DNA of 64,000 nt from Paenibacillus silvae (lineage in GTDB: Bacteria > Bacillota > Bacilli > Paenibacillales > Paenibacillaceae), in the NCBI RefSeq assembly GCF_014639235.1, contig NZ_BMFU01000001.1:682001-746000 (forward strand), written 5' to 3'. A program made the translations under genes and the position numbers. The notes beneath the pieces were generated by a model, which had not been told where the DNA came from, ran no database searches, and was given only the letters and a program-made list of their open reading frames with translations. Below, in pieces: positions 52,194-60,662 of the stretch. Numbering within the stretch: position 1 is the first letter of the stretch; each line of letters opens with the position of its first letter.

Positions 52194-52895
52194 ATGGAGC
52201 TGTTTAGTCCCGCATTCTGGCTGGCTTTGTTGAACGTTGTCTTTATTGATCTGATTCTGGCTGGCGATAATGCCATCGTTATTGGACTTGCTGCCAGAAA
52301 TCTACACCCTTCTGTACAAAAAAAAGCTATTCTGTACGGCACTGGCGGCGCGCTTCTCATTCGAATCGTGGCTACCGTCGTTGTACTATGGCTGCTCAAA
52401 GTACCTTGGTTGCTACTTGTAGGAGGCTTGCTGCTCATATGGATTGCTTACAAGCTGCTGGCTGATCAAGGGGATGAGCACACCGACATTCAGGCAGGAA
52501 CCTCACTCTGGGCCGCCGTGCGCACGATTATTATCGCGGATGCAGCCATGGGACTTGATAATGTGATTGCCGTAGCGGGGGCTGCGCAGCAGCATCTGGT
52601 GCTTGTCATCCTCGGACTGCTGATTAGTGTGCCTATTATTGTTTGGGGCAGCACCTTGTTTATCAAATTGATTAACCGGTTTCCATGGATTATTTATGTT
52701 GGCGCGATTGTACTGGGCTACACCGCCTCTAACATGATTACCGAAGAGAAGCGGCTCATGCCTTTTTTCACCGAACACCCGGCGCTGCGCATTCTGTTTA
52801 TCATTGCGGTGATTGTCGGCATCGTTCTAGCAGGTTATCGCAAACGCAGTGCAAGCAGCAAAGCCCAGGGCGAACGCCAGCGTTCCTATTCATAG
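52194..52895 (+). CDS. TerC family integral membrane protein (plus copy)
   Basis: 233-residue TerC family protein with about seven helices. Key acidic motifs FIDLILAGDNAIVIGLAARN and IIADAAMGLDNVIAVAGAAQ parallel those of the divergent copy. The C-terminus is a basic, Ser-rich cytoplasmic tail (KRSASSKAQGERQRSYS). Identity with the neighbour is only partial, so the pair is an old duplication or two different subfamilies. ATG at 52194 follows GGGAGTGA. The 88-bp intergenic region is too short for a yybP-ykoY manganese riboswitch on either side. Followed by a strong terminator. Confidence 0.9.
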   Translation: MELFSPAFWLALLNVVFIDLILAGDNAIVIGLAARNLHPSVQKKAILYGTGGALLIRIVATVVVLWLLKVPWLLLVGGLLLIWIAYKLLADQGDEHTDIQAGTSLWAAVRTIIIADAAMGLDNVIAVAGAAQQHLVLVILGLLISVPIIVWGSTLFIKLINRFPWIIYVGAIVLGYTASNMITEEKRLMPFFTEHPALRILFIIAVIVGIVLAGYRKRSASSKAQGERQRSYS

Positions 52896-52943
52896 CCAGC
52901 ACAGTAAAAATACAAACTTGCAGCGCATGAATATTCCAAACAC

Positions 52944-52985
52944 AAACAGGACTGTCCGTTTATGTCGGCCAGTCCTGTTTTTTTG
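52944..52985 (+). terminator. Terminator after the plus-strand TerC gene
   Basis: AAACAGGACTG pairs with CAGTCCTGTTT, and the inner CCG/CGG extends the stem past one mismatch. Eight T follow. Strong intrinsic terminator. Confidence 0.92.
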
Positions 52986-53040
52986 TCTATTAACATTTCA
53001 TTTGTTATGTCTACCCATTCCTGGCTGCAAAGTCCGCAAT

Positions 53041-54285
53041 TTAAAACCAATCATCCTTCATTCCGCTGTCCACAGGCTGCCCTGTGAGCACGGAAGCTTC
53101 GCCCGCATGCAAGGTAATCGTTTCAGTCTGTTCAACCGCCTGATCCAGCCATTCCGGCAGCTGGCTCATTGTCGCTTCAATTTTGTCCACGATACGTAGA
53201 TTTGGATTGGTAGACGGAGATTTTGGAACAAACAGTGTACAGCAGTCCTCATAGGGCAGAATGGAAATATCGTAGGTGCCAATCTGTTTGGAAAGTGTCA
53301 CGATCTCCTGTTTGTCCATCATGACCAGCGGTCTCAGCAGCGGCAAGTCTGTAGCACGTCCGATGACATTCATGCTTGGAAGCGTTTGGCTCGCGACCTG
53401 TCCCAGGCTGTCTCCGGTAATCAGGGCAAGAGCACGCTCACGCTCAGCCAGCTTCGTAGCAATACGCAGCATCGAACGGCGCATCAATGTAATAATCAGA
53501 TTATCCTGCCCCAACTGGGTGAATGCGGTCTGGATTTCCGTGAACGGAACGAGATGCAGCTTGATCGATCCCGCATGATCGGCAAGCGCACGGGCCAGAT
53601 CAATGACCTTTTCCTTGGCGCGCTGGCTTGTAAAAGGATAACTGTAAAAATGTACACATTCCACTTCAAGTCCCCGGCGCATGGAAGACCAGGCTGCCAC
53701 AGGACTGTCGATGCCACCAGATAACAGCACCATCGCCTTGCCATTGGTTCCAAGCGGGAATCCACCTGCCGCAGGGATCACTTCGCTGAAAATGTACGTG
53801 CCTTGTTCACGGATTTCCACACGCAGTTCGATATCAGGATTACGCACATCCACCTTCAGCTGCTGAAATTTGCGTAGTATCGGCGAGCCGACCAAATGAT
53901 TCGTTTCATGCGAGGAATAGGGGAACGCCTTCCATACCCGCCGCGCATTTACTTTAAAGGTTGTATCTTCTCCGAATTCATCTGCACGTTCATCCATAAA
54001 TGCAACCGCCGTCTGCACAATGGCGTCAATCTCAGACGGTGTCACTTTAACAGGGCTAATTGACATTACACCAAACACTCGTTTCAGTACCGGGATGAGC
54101 TGTGTATGGGATTCCCCGCCGAGGTCCACGTAGACCCGTCCGTATTCTTTACGCAGCGAGGCTCCAGGGTAAGGTTTGAGCAGCGCTTTAACTTGAGTAA
54201 TTATCGTTTTTTCGAAACGTGCACGATTTTTTCCTTTTAACATAAACTCTCCAAAACGGAGAAGCAGCATATCATAATTCAACAT
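53041..54285 (-). CDS. thiI: tRNA 4-thiouridine sulfurtransferase ThiI
   Basis: 414-residue enzyme that thiolates U8 of tRNA (and in some bacteria feeds thiazole synthesis). N-terminal ferredoxin-like and THUMP domains (LLRFGEFMLKGKNRARFEKT start; GGESHTQLIPVLKRVFGV). The adenylating PP-loop is VLLSGGIDSPVAAWSSMRRG near residue 185. DCCTLFVPKSPSTNP follows near the C-terminus. It lacks the C-terminal rhodanese domain found in E. coli ThiI, as in Bacillus, where the partner desulfurase passes sulfur directly. It starts five bases after the desulfurase stop. Confidence 0.96.
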   Translation of the reverse strand: MLNYDMLLLRFGEFMLKGKNRARFEKTIITQVKALLKPYPGASLRKEYGRVYVDLGGESHTQLIPVLKRVFGVMSISPVKVTPSEIDAIVQTAVAFMDERADEFGEDTTFKVNARRVWKAFPYSSHETNHLVGSPILRKFQQLKVDVRNPDIELRVEIREQGTYIFSEVIPAAGGFPLGTNGKAMVLLSGGIDSPVAAWSSMRRGLEVECVHFYSYPFTSQRAKEKVIDLARALADHAGSIKLHLVPFTEIQTAFTQLGQDNLIITLMRRSMLRIATKLAERERALALITGDSLGQVASQTLPSMNVIGRATDLPLLRPLVMMDKQEIVTLSKQIGTYDISILPYEDCCTLFVPKSPSTNPNLRIVDKIEATMSQLPEWLDQAVEQTETITLHAGEASVLTGQPVDSGMKDDWF

Positions 54286-54290
54286 TTAAG

Positions 54291-55439
54291 TTACATCCGC
54301 CTTTCGAGTGGCCGCAGCTGTGCCACCATCTGATGCAGTGCCTGTTCCAGCATGGCTGCATCCTCTTCTGTATGTTCATCGCCAAAACTGATTCGTAATC
54401 CCCCCGCGGCGCAGGCAGCATCTCTCCCCATTGCAAGCAGCACACGGCTCGGTTCAGCCGAACGCGAGGAGCAAGCAGATTGGGTAGACACCGTACACCC
54501 CAGCTGTTCCAGCGTATGAAGTGCCACCTCAGCCTTCATGCCGGGGTAAGAGAAGTTCACGATATGCGGCGCCCCATCTTTGGTGCTGTTCAGCTCCAGT
54601 CCAGGAATAACAGCTATCGTATCGATCATTCGATCACGAAGAACTTGTATACGCCTTGCAAAATCAGGCTGTGCCTCCGACGCAATTCGCATCGCTTTAG
54701 CCATACCAACGATCATGGCTACGTTCTCTGTACCTGCCCTGAGACCATGTTCCTGCGAACCTCCGGACAGGAGAGGTGTAAGCTCCACACCATCTCGTAC
54801 ATAAAGCAATCCCGTGCCTTTCGGCCCCCGAACTTTATGGGCAGACAGGCTGTACAGGTCTGCTTGCCACCGGGCTGGCGCCACAGGTAATTTTCCAAAG
54901 CCCTGGACACCATCTACATGGAAAAGAACCTTTGGTGCCTTTTGCTTCAGCTGCCTGCCAATCTCCTGCACCGGATGAACTGCACCCGTTTCATTGTTCA
55001 CATGCATTAAACTGACAAGCACTGTATCTGAACGCAAAACGTCTGTCACCTGCTCCGCAGTAACCATACCTCCCGAGTCCACCGGTAAAAAGGTCACATC
55101 CCATCCCCACTGCTGAAACTGCAGCACACTCTCATACACAGAGGCATGCTCCGCAGCAGTCGTAATGATATGTTTCCCTCTTGAAGCATACCTAAGCGCT
55201 GCCCCTTTAATCGCCAGATTGTTGCTCTCCGTAGCCCCGGATGTAAATATAATCTCATCTGCTTTTACACCGATGGCAGCAGCACAACCCGCACGCGCCC
55301 GGCGCAGCAATTGATCTGCACGTTCACCATATCCGTGGATGGAAGAAGCGTTCCCGAACTGGGTTTCCATAATTTCAGATATCGTGCGGACCACGTCAGG
55401 ATGCGGGGGTGTCGTTGCAGCATAATCAAAATATTTCAA
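54291..55439 (-). CDS. Cysteine desulfurase (NifS/IscS-like, ThiI partner)
   Basis: 382-residue PLP enzyme that takes sulfur from cysteine as a persulfide. YFDYAATTPPHPDVVRTISE is the N-terminus; SGATESNNLAIKGAALRYAS, TTAAEHASVYESVLQ, FHVDGVQGFGKLPV, the PLP lysine in SLSAHKVRGPKGTGLLYVR, and the sulfur-carrying cysteine in STQSACSSRSAEPSRVLL are all present. The tight coupling to thiI matches B. subtilis NifZ-ThiI, so it is probably dedicated to tRNA thiolation. The start is a TTG at 55439, 12 bases behind AAGGAGG; the longer frame to 55577 is not homologous. Confidence 0.93.
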   Translation of the reverse strand: MKYFDYAATTPPHPDVVRTISEIMETQFGNASSIHGYGERADQLLRRARAGCAAAIGVKADEIIFTSGATESNNLAIKGAALRYASRGKHIITTAAEHASVYESVLQFQQWGWDVTFLPVDSGGMVTAEQVTDVLRSDTVLVSLMHVNNETGAVHPVQEIGRQLKQKAPKVLFHVDGVQGFGKLPVAPARWQADLYSLSAHKVRGPKGTGLLYVRDGVELTPLLSGGSQEHGLRAGTENVAMIVGMAKAMRIASEAQPDFARRIQVLRDRMIDTIAVIPGLELNSTKDGAPHIVNFSYPGMKAEVALHTLEQLGCTVSTQSACSSRSAEPSRVLLAMGRDAACAAGGLRISFGDEHTEEDAAMLEQALHQMVAQLRPLERRM

Positions 55440-55614
55440 AACGAGGTGTAGCCTCCTTATCAGTTCGTTCATCAGCCCTACAGTGAGCATTGTACCACGA
55501 TCTCCACACAACACAAAAAGACCAACCAGGAGCAGGCTGCATGTAAGCCCCGCCTTTTGTGTTGGATCTTCGTGCACAGCATGATGTGCCGATTGCTGTG
55601 TTTAACATGTTCGA

Positions 55615-56358
55615 TTAAAGCATATATTTAGAGCGAGCCCGCTCTACTTTGGAAATATAATTCTGGGTTTCGACAGGAAGAAGATGAAGCATGCTCATCA
55701 GCTCGCTATCACTCGTAATCCCAAGTCTCGATAACCTTCCGGGTCCGGCATTATAAGCAGCCAAAGCCATCTTTTCCTGACCCCCAAAACGCTGGAGCTG
55801 GAGTGATAAATATTTGGTTCCCGCATCAATATTTTGAGCCGGATCAAATGAATCACTTACGCCAAGGCCAGCAGCTGTGCCATCCATCAATTGCATTAAA
55901 CCCTTCGCCCCTGCAGAAGAGACCACATTCGGATTAAAGCCCGATTCGGTATCAATGACAGCCTTGATTAAAGATTCGGGTACACCGTACTTGATGCTTG
56001 CCTGTGCGATTAGCGATTCATAATCGGTAGGTACCGATTTACCGGAATCCACTGCTCCTGCATCAGAGGATGCAAGCAGAGCGCTCAAAGCATTCGTATC
56101 GGTTGTATTTCCTGTATACATATCCGGGCTATATGTACCGCCAAGCTGCAGCCACAGCAGGCCATCATTCGATCTTTTGGAGAGTATAGCCTGATTCTCC
56201 GCATCACTTGCACCGTTAGCATTTGTATTTAACAAACCGCTGATCACATCGGAAAAATCATTCGTTGAATCAGCCGCAGCCGATCCGCTCGTTTGGTTGC
56301 TCATATTGGACAATTGCAGCTCCAGTAGCTGCCGCGAACTGCGTGGATCAATCTGCAT
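55615..56358 (-). CDS. Lytic transglycosylase (SLT domain, CwlQ-like)
   Basis: 247 residues. The C-terminal half (about 125-245) is a goose-lysozyme-like SLT domain: YESLIAQASIKYGVPESLIK, the catalytic glutamate in VIDTESGFNPNVVSSAGAKG, LMQLMDGTAAGLGVSDSFDP, and MALAAYNAGPGRLSRLGI. The N-terminal half is Ser/Asn/Asp-rich and lacks an obvious signal peptide (MQIDPRSSRQLLELQLSNMS), as in B. subtilis YjbJ (CwlQ), so the export route is unclear. It cleaves glycan strands with anhydro-MurNAc formation. Likely monocistronic. Confidence 0.9.
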   Translation of the reverse strand: MQIDPRSSRQLLELQLSNMSNQTSGSAAADSTNDFSDVISGLLNTNANGASDAENQAILSKRSNDGLLWLQLGGTYSPDMYTGNTTDTNALSALLASSDAGAVDSGKSVPTDYESLIAQASIKYGVPESLIKAVIDTESGFNPNVVSSAGAKGLMQLMDGTAAGLGVSDSFDPAQNIDAGTKYLSLQLQRFGGQEKMALAAYNAGPGRLSRLGITSDSELMSMLHLLPVETQNYISKVERARSKYML

Positions 56359-56478
56359 ATGGTATATTCACTCCCGCTTCATTTAACCTTGCTGACTTTA
56401 TTCTACATTGTTTTACATACAGGTTCCATCATTTTCATAAAAAATAATCAATTTCACATTCACATATGCGTTAATACG

Positions 56479-56525
56479 AAAAAAACCTTCCGCCTTTCAC
56501 CATAAACAAGTGAGGACAGAAGGTT
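56479..56525 (-). terminator. Terminator after the small membrane protein gene (56580)
   Basis: Leftward reading shows AACCTTCTGTCCTCAC pairing with GTGAAAGGCGGAAGGTT (a few mismatches), followed by TTTTTCG. It lies about 55 bases past the stop codon. Confidence 0.75.
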
Positions 56526-56579
56526 ACCATTTTCTTCACAGACAAGGATAGCGGCTACCCCTACTGTGATTTGATTTTT

Positions 56580-57008
56580 TTAACGTGCAAAAGGAATCAT
56601 AAAAAAGTAACTTAACGTAGCAACAATACCTAGCCCGATCGACCAGGCTCCTGCTGTTTTGCGACCATTCACATACGCATAATACCCAAGCACAGCTGCC
56701 GCCGGACCAAGCACGATGGACCACATAAACAAAGATGCGATACCAAAAGCAAGACCCAAATAGCCCGCTGCACGGCCTGTAGATTCCATCACCCTGTCTG
56801 CTTCATGCTTCACAGGCACTGCATCTGCTGGCACTTCATCTGTACGATCTGTACGTTCTCTCCTTACAGCTGCTGGTGGTGCCACCTCTGCCCCGTATTC
56901 CTCACGGAATGCTTTTCTAGGGTAGTCCACTCGCTGACGTTGATGCTCACCTTGTCCACCCGTGTTGTAACGTTCCAAGCGATTATCATTAGTATCATCA
57001 TTCTTCAC
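56580..57008 (-). CDS. Hypothetical membrane protein with charged N-terminus
   Basis: 142 residues, not recognised at family level. The first 78 residues are hydrophilic (many Arg, Glu, Asp; RTDRTDEVPADAVPVKHEAD). Two hydrophobic segments follow (about 82-106 and 118-138) with the pattern GYLGLAFGIASLFMWSIVLG, ALGYYAYVNGRKTAGAWSIG, similar to DUF4190-like small membrane modules. The GTG start at 57008 is nine bases behind GGAGG. It lies between the lytic transglycosylase and the DUF1540 gene, with its own terminator. Confidence 0.7.
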   Translation of the reverse strand: MKNDDTNDNRLERYNTGGQGEHQRQRVDYPRKAFREEYGAEVAPPAAVRRERTDRTDEVPADAVPVKHEADRVMESTGRAAGYLGLAFGIASLFMWSIVLGPAAAVLGYYAYVNGRKTAGAWSIGLGIVATLSYFFMIPFAR

Positions 57009-57043
57009 GTGAAAGCACCTCCGTTATTCAATAGGATGACTGC

Positions 57044-57262
57044 TTACTTGGGTTTGAATGTGTGGCAGCAGGTAGCTGACGAAGTACGCGCATGATCATG
57101 ATGGTCGGAGTCGAAGGTTTCCCCGGCAAATTCCTCATGCAAACGACGGGTAGCATGCTGGTCGATGTCAATCATGATGGCATCGGCCTGACAGAAGTTG
57201 TTTTCTCCCCAGAAATGACAGTTAGATACGCTGCATTTGACGATTGGTTTGTCATGGCTCAT
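57044..57262 (-). CDS. DUF1540 small cysteine-rich protein
   Basis: 72 residues. Cysteines are spaced as in the DUF1540 family: KCSVSNCHFWGENNFCQADA in the first half and TCCHTFKPK at the end, suggesting a small metal-binding or disulfide module. Histidines and aspartates (DSDHHDHARTS) lie between. ATG at 57262 is behind CGAGGTGA. The family occurs mainly in spore-formers; function unknown. The longer frame to 57439 has no ribosome site. Confidence 0.85.
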   Translation of the reverse strand: MSHDKPIVKCSVSNCHFWGENNFCQADAIMIDIDQHATRRLHEEFAGETFDSDHHDHARTSSATCCHTFKPK

Positions 57263-57388
57263 TTTTTTATCACCTCGACATGTATTGTTGCCCCGCGTGA
57301 AATCCGATATTCTCCGCCTAAATGCCAGATGATAACATGTCGTGAGCAAACCGCTGATTGTCAGCCATTTTTTGCATTTATCACAACA

Positions 57389-57414
57389 CAAAAAACCGCC
57401 ACAAGGGCGGTTTT
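57389..57414 (-). terminator. Terminator after ypuI
   Basis: Perfect 9-bp stem AAAACCGCC/GGCGGTTTT (57392-57400 with 57406-57414), five-base loop, and then T-rich TTGTG on the minus strand, about 50 bases past the ypuI stop. Confidence 0.85.
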
Positions 57415-57465
57415 CCATTAGAAACGTATTGTCATTCATTAAATAAGTTCAAAACTATAGCAAAA

Positions 57466-57972
57466 TTAAGCGTGATTACGTTGATTTTGCATACGGCGCT
57501 GGGTCAGATAATCACTTTCATAATAAGCCAGATCATCGCGAAGTTCCTCATACGTTTTGGAAATTTCAAGAATAACGTCGCGCACCGCACGAACGGGCTT
57601 ATCACGAAAACGAATCGCATCCTGACCAGTGTAAGCGTATCTTCCGTCTTCGGAGTAGCACTCGTTTTTCGGATAGAAAAAGCTGTTTACACTTTGGTGA
57701 TACGTATTATAAAGAGCCTTTTCGGCAAATTCGACATCAAAGTTGGCACGACGCAGCACAACGCCAAGTTTTTCGTAAGAAACTTCAGAAAAAACGAGCA
57801 AATGACGGAGATCTGAAAGGAATCCTTTGTAGAAGGCTGTTGATTCCTCCGTCTGATTCTGATCCAGTTCAGGCAAAGCATTTTCATTCAAAAACTTTTC
57901 GATCCGATCGATCGCCGGTTTTAACTTTTCCCTAGTTGACTCACATGTTTTCTGTACATTGGCTGCTGACAT
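57466..57972 (-). CDS. ypuI: YpuI (DUF3907) family protein
   Basis: 168-residue soluble, mostly helical protein. AFYKGFLSDLRHLLVFSEVS, AEKALYNTYHQSVNSFFYPK and EDGRYAYTGQDAIRFRDKPV are the conserved stretches shared with B. subtilis YpuI, and the C-terminus ends in a charged helix (LAYYESDYLTQRRMQ). Function is not known. ATG 57972 lies behind AGGGGGAG. Monocistronic with terminator. Confidence 0.88.
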   Translation of the reverse strand: MSAANVQKTCESTREKLKPAIDRIEKFLNENALPELDQNQTEESTAFYKGFLSDLRHLLVFSEVSYEKLGVVLRRANFDVEFAEKALYNTYHQSVNSFFYPKNECYSEDGRYAYTGQDAIRFRDKPVRAVRDVILEISKTYEELRDDLAYYESDYLTQRRMQNQRNHA

Positions 57973-58275
57973 AAAGGTAGCTCCCCCTTAAATAAGTCCT
58001 TACATATTTACATATAGTTTGGCCAAACAACATTTGTTCTTGACCTTTTGAATACTCAGATATAATCCTACCATAAAAAGTTGACGAGCGGTATCCCTTA
58101 ATCTTGCTTTCCATTCATGTCACGGAACCTAATGGGTACCCGGCATAGGAACTGAAACTCTTTTGCATAAAAATATGCCGTTCTCCTAACGCTAACTACA
58201 ATCCATAACAAGCCCAGATGCGTAAAAAGCACATCCAATGAGCTTGTGCAAAATGAACGAAGGAGGTTCTGTTCC

Positions 58276-60150
58276 ATGTCCAGACCACGATGGATGAACT
58301 GGGCGCTTGCCGCAGGCGCTGGCGCACTCGCGCTCACTTTACTGCTTCCCACATCCAACCGCACTGTTCCGAGACCAAGTGCACTGCAAGAAAATCCACA
58401 GAAGGAACATGCAAGCAAGCAACGCCTGAAGGTTCAGGATATCAAAGCCACCGATCAGCTTACCCGTGTAGATGCCAAACAGCATCTCGGTATTATGCTG
58501 AACAAAACGGCTTCAATGAACGAAGCCCAGCTCAACCGATACTTGAAGCAGCTCCAGGATTCACACGGACACATTCGTTCGATCCAGCTTATGAACATGG
58601 ATGGCACATCCAGCAAACGATTTGATCGTACAGTCAAACCCGGAAGCAAGCTCGAGCAGCAGAAATTAAATCATACGTTGAATCTGGCAAAAAAGGCAGT
58701 CAACAAACGCCAGAGCTTTGAATCCTCTTCGTTTCCGCTGGGGAAAGAGAAATATTTTGTGATGGGACAGCCCTCCAAGGATGGCAAACGGGCAGTCATC
58801 GCTTTGTTCAGTCAAAGTGTACTTAATGCCGTGGAAGAACACCAGCGCAAAAATTTGCGGATGATCCCATACCCGCGTGAAGGGAAATTCAAAATCGAAT
58901 CGGTGCACCCCGATACCTTGAACGAAATTACAGTCAAGACCGGACATGACAACGCGAATGCAAGCCATTTTTACGAAAATGAAATCGTCATACGCTTCCG
59001 GCAAGATCCTAGTGAACGCGATATGCGGATCATTCGTTCGGACTTGAAAACACAATCTGCGCGCAAGCTTGGGTATACGTATGTTTTTCGATCCGAGACG
59101 ATGAATTATAAACAATTGCGGGACTATTTCGGCAGTAAATGGAACCCGCTGTATATGGAGCCTCACTATATGTATTTAACCAATGAAGCACCCGCTGAAC
59201 AAACCGATGTCACCATCCCCAATGACGTGCTCTTCTCGGATTATCAGTGGAATTTACCTGCAATTGAGACGAATCGCGGATGGAACATTACCAAAGGAAA
59301 CAAGGATGTCATCGTGGCCGTAGTGGATACAGGGGTTGATGTGAATCACCCGGATCTCAAAGGCAAATTACTCGAGGGATACAATGTCGTAAAACCGGGC
59401 AGCAAGCCGATGGATGATGTGGGCCACGGTACACATGTTGCCGGTATTATCGGAGCGATTGTGAACAATAATGAAGGTGTCGCTGGCATGAGCTGGTATA
59501 ACAAGGTGCTGCCCGTCAAAGTGCTCGATAACTCGGGATCGGGTACAACGTATGCTGTTGCCGAAGGAATCATCTGGGCAGCGGATCATGGCGCCAAAGT
59601 CATTAACATGAGTTTGGGCAATTATGCAGATGCCCAATTTCTGCATGATGCCATCAAATATGCCTTTGACCGGGATATCGTACTCATCGCTGCAACTGGC
59701 AACGATAATACCGAGCGTCCTGGTTATCCTGCCGCGTATCCGGAGGTTTTTGCTGTCTCGGCTACCGACCCCGATATGAACAAGGCTTCTTACTCCAACT
59801 ATGGAGACTACGTCGATGTGACCGCTCCGGGTTCAAGCATCGCCAGTACGTACCCGGATAATCAATATGCCGCTCTGTCAGGTACTTCCATGGCGAGTCC
59901 GCACGTTGCTGCACTGGCTGGCCTGATTCGCTCTCTGAATCCAGACCTGACCAATACCGAGGTCATGGATTTGATGCGTCAGAGCGTTATTGATCTGGGG
60001 GATCCGGGCCACGATAAATACTACGGCTACGGGCAGATTGATGTATACAAAGCGCTGCAGGCCGCCTCGGGCAGCAGTGCCCCGCTGCAATTTTGGCCAC
60101 AGCATGTCAGACAGCAGTTAGATAATACGTTGAACAAGCATACTCGGTAA
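58276..60150 (+). CDS. Exported subtilisin-family (S8) serine protease with long N-terminal half
   Basis: 624 residues. A signal/anchor helix (about 7-26, ALAAGAGALALTLLLP) precedes two N-terminal regions. Residues about 60-180 look like a Cache-type or similar alpha/beta domain (DSHGHIRSIQLMNMDG). Residues about 220-300 (NEIVIRFRQDPSERDMRIIR) resemble the propeptide of fervidolysin-like proteases. The catalytic domain (about 320-615) has the triad Asp351 in VVDTGVD, His384 in GHGTHVAG and Ser538 in SGTSMASPH. The ATG at 58276 is nine bases behind AAGGAGG. No cell-wall anchor motif. Substrate unknown. Confidence 0.9.
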   Translation: MSRPRWMNWALAAGAGALALTLLLPTSNRTVPRPSALQENPQKEHASKQRLKVQDIKATDQLTRVDAKQHLGIMLNKTASMNEAQLNRYLKQLQDSHGHIRSIQLMNMDGTSSKRFDRTVKPGSKLEQQKLNHTLNLAKKAVNKRQSFESSSFPLGKEKYFVMGQPSKDGKRAVIALFSQSVLNAVEEHQRKNLRMIPYPREGKFKIESVHPDTLNEITVKTGHDNANASHFYENEIVIRFRQDPSERDMRIIRSDLKTQSARKLGYTYVFRSETMNYKQLRDYFGSKWNPLYMEPHYMYLTNEAPAEQTDVTIPNDVLFSDYQWNLPAIETNRGWNITKGNKDVIVAVVDTGVDVNHPDLKGKLLEGYNVVKPGSKPMDDVGHGTHVAGIIGAIVNNNEGVAGMSWYNKVLPVKVLDNSGSGTTYAVAEGIIWAADHGAKVINMSLGNYADAQFLHDAIKYAFDRDIVLIAATGNDNTERPGYPAAYPEVFAVSATDPDMNKASYSNYGDYVDVTAPGSSIASTYPDNQYAALSGTSMASPHVAALAGLIRSLNPDLTNTEVMDLMRQSVIDLGDPGHDKYYGYGQIDVYKALQAASGSSAPLQFWPQHVRQQLDNTLNKHTR

Positions 60151-60183
60151 ATACGTTAAACATCTACACGCGATTAATATGCC

Positions 60184-60279
60184 GAACAAAATATAATCGA
60201 TCATACAGCAATGTATTTTGTTCACCTGATTGAATATGAAAACAAACAAAAGCAGCTGCGCCTCGGGGCGTATGCTGCT
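60184..60279 (+). terminator. Hairpins between the protease and the CotD-like gene
   Basis: Two inverted repeats lie here: GAACAAAATA/TATTTTGTTC (60184-60193 with 60214-60223) and AGCAGC..GCGCC/GGCG..GCTGCT (60251-60279). The second has T-rich flanks on both strands and may terminate both convergent genes. Confidence 0.5.
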
Positions 60280-60319
60280 CTTTGGTTTTGAACCTATTTC
60301 CCCGAGGCACTCGCTGCGC

Positions 60320-60577
60320 CTAGCGCTTGCGAGAGGTTGTGCGGGCTTTGCCTGATTTTTTCACGGATTTTTTCTTATGGCTGGACACATACAGCGGTCC
60401 TGGTCCTTCTTCCTTCACAACAACCGGATACATATGGTGAGGGATCGGAACGCAGTGATGCTGCTTTACAATTTCAATCGGGTGAATAACAGGCACGATC
60501 TGTGGAATGTAATAATCTTGAACGACCTGGATCGGATCACATACAATTGGAGAAACCTGTGGACAACAATGGTTCAT
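60320..60577 (-). CDS. CotD-like spore coat protein
   Basis: 85 residues. MNHCCPQVSPIVCDPIQVVQ starts the protein, followed by repeated hydrophobic/His/Pro blocks (IVPVIHPIEIVKQHHC, VPIPHHMYPVVV), a composition and layout typical of the CotD inner-coat family. The C-terminal 30 residues differ: a very basic tail (SSHKKKSVKKSGKARTTSRK). ATG at 60577 lies ten bases behind AAAGGGAG; an earlier in-frame start (60598) is less likely. It is expected under mother-cell sporulation control, but no SigK promoter is claimed. Confidence 0.78.
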   Translation of the reverse strand: MNHCCPQVSPIVCDPIQVVQDYYIPQIVPVIHPIEIVKQHHCVPIPHHMYPVVVKEEGPGPLYVSSHKKKSVKKSGKARTTSRKR

Positions 60578-60662
60578 TTCAAACCAACTCCCTTTCAAGT
60601 GATACTATAACCTATTGCAGTTCACCCGAAGTGGTATGGATGGATGTCCATAGTCAAAAAAA

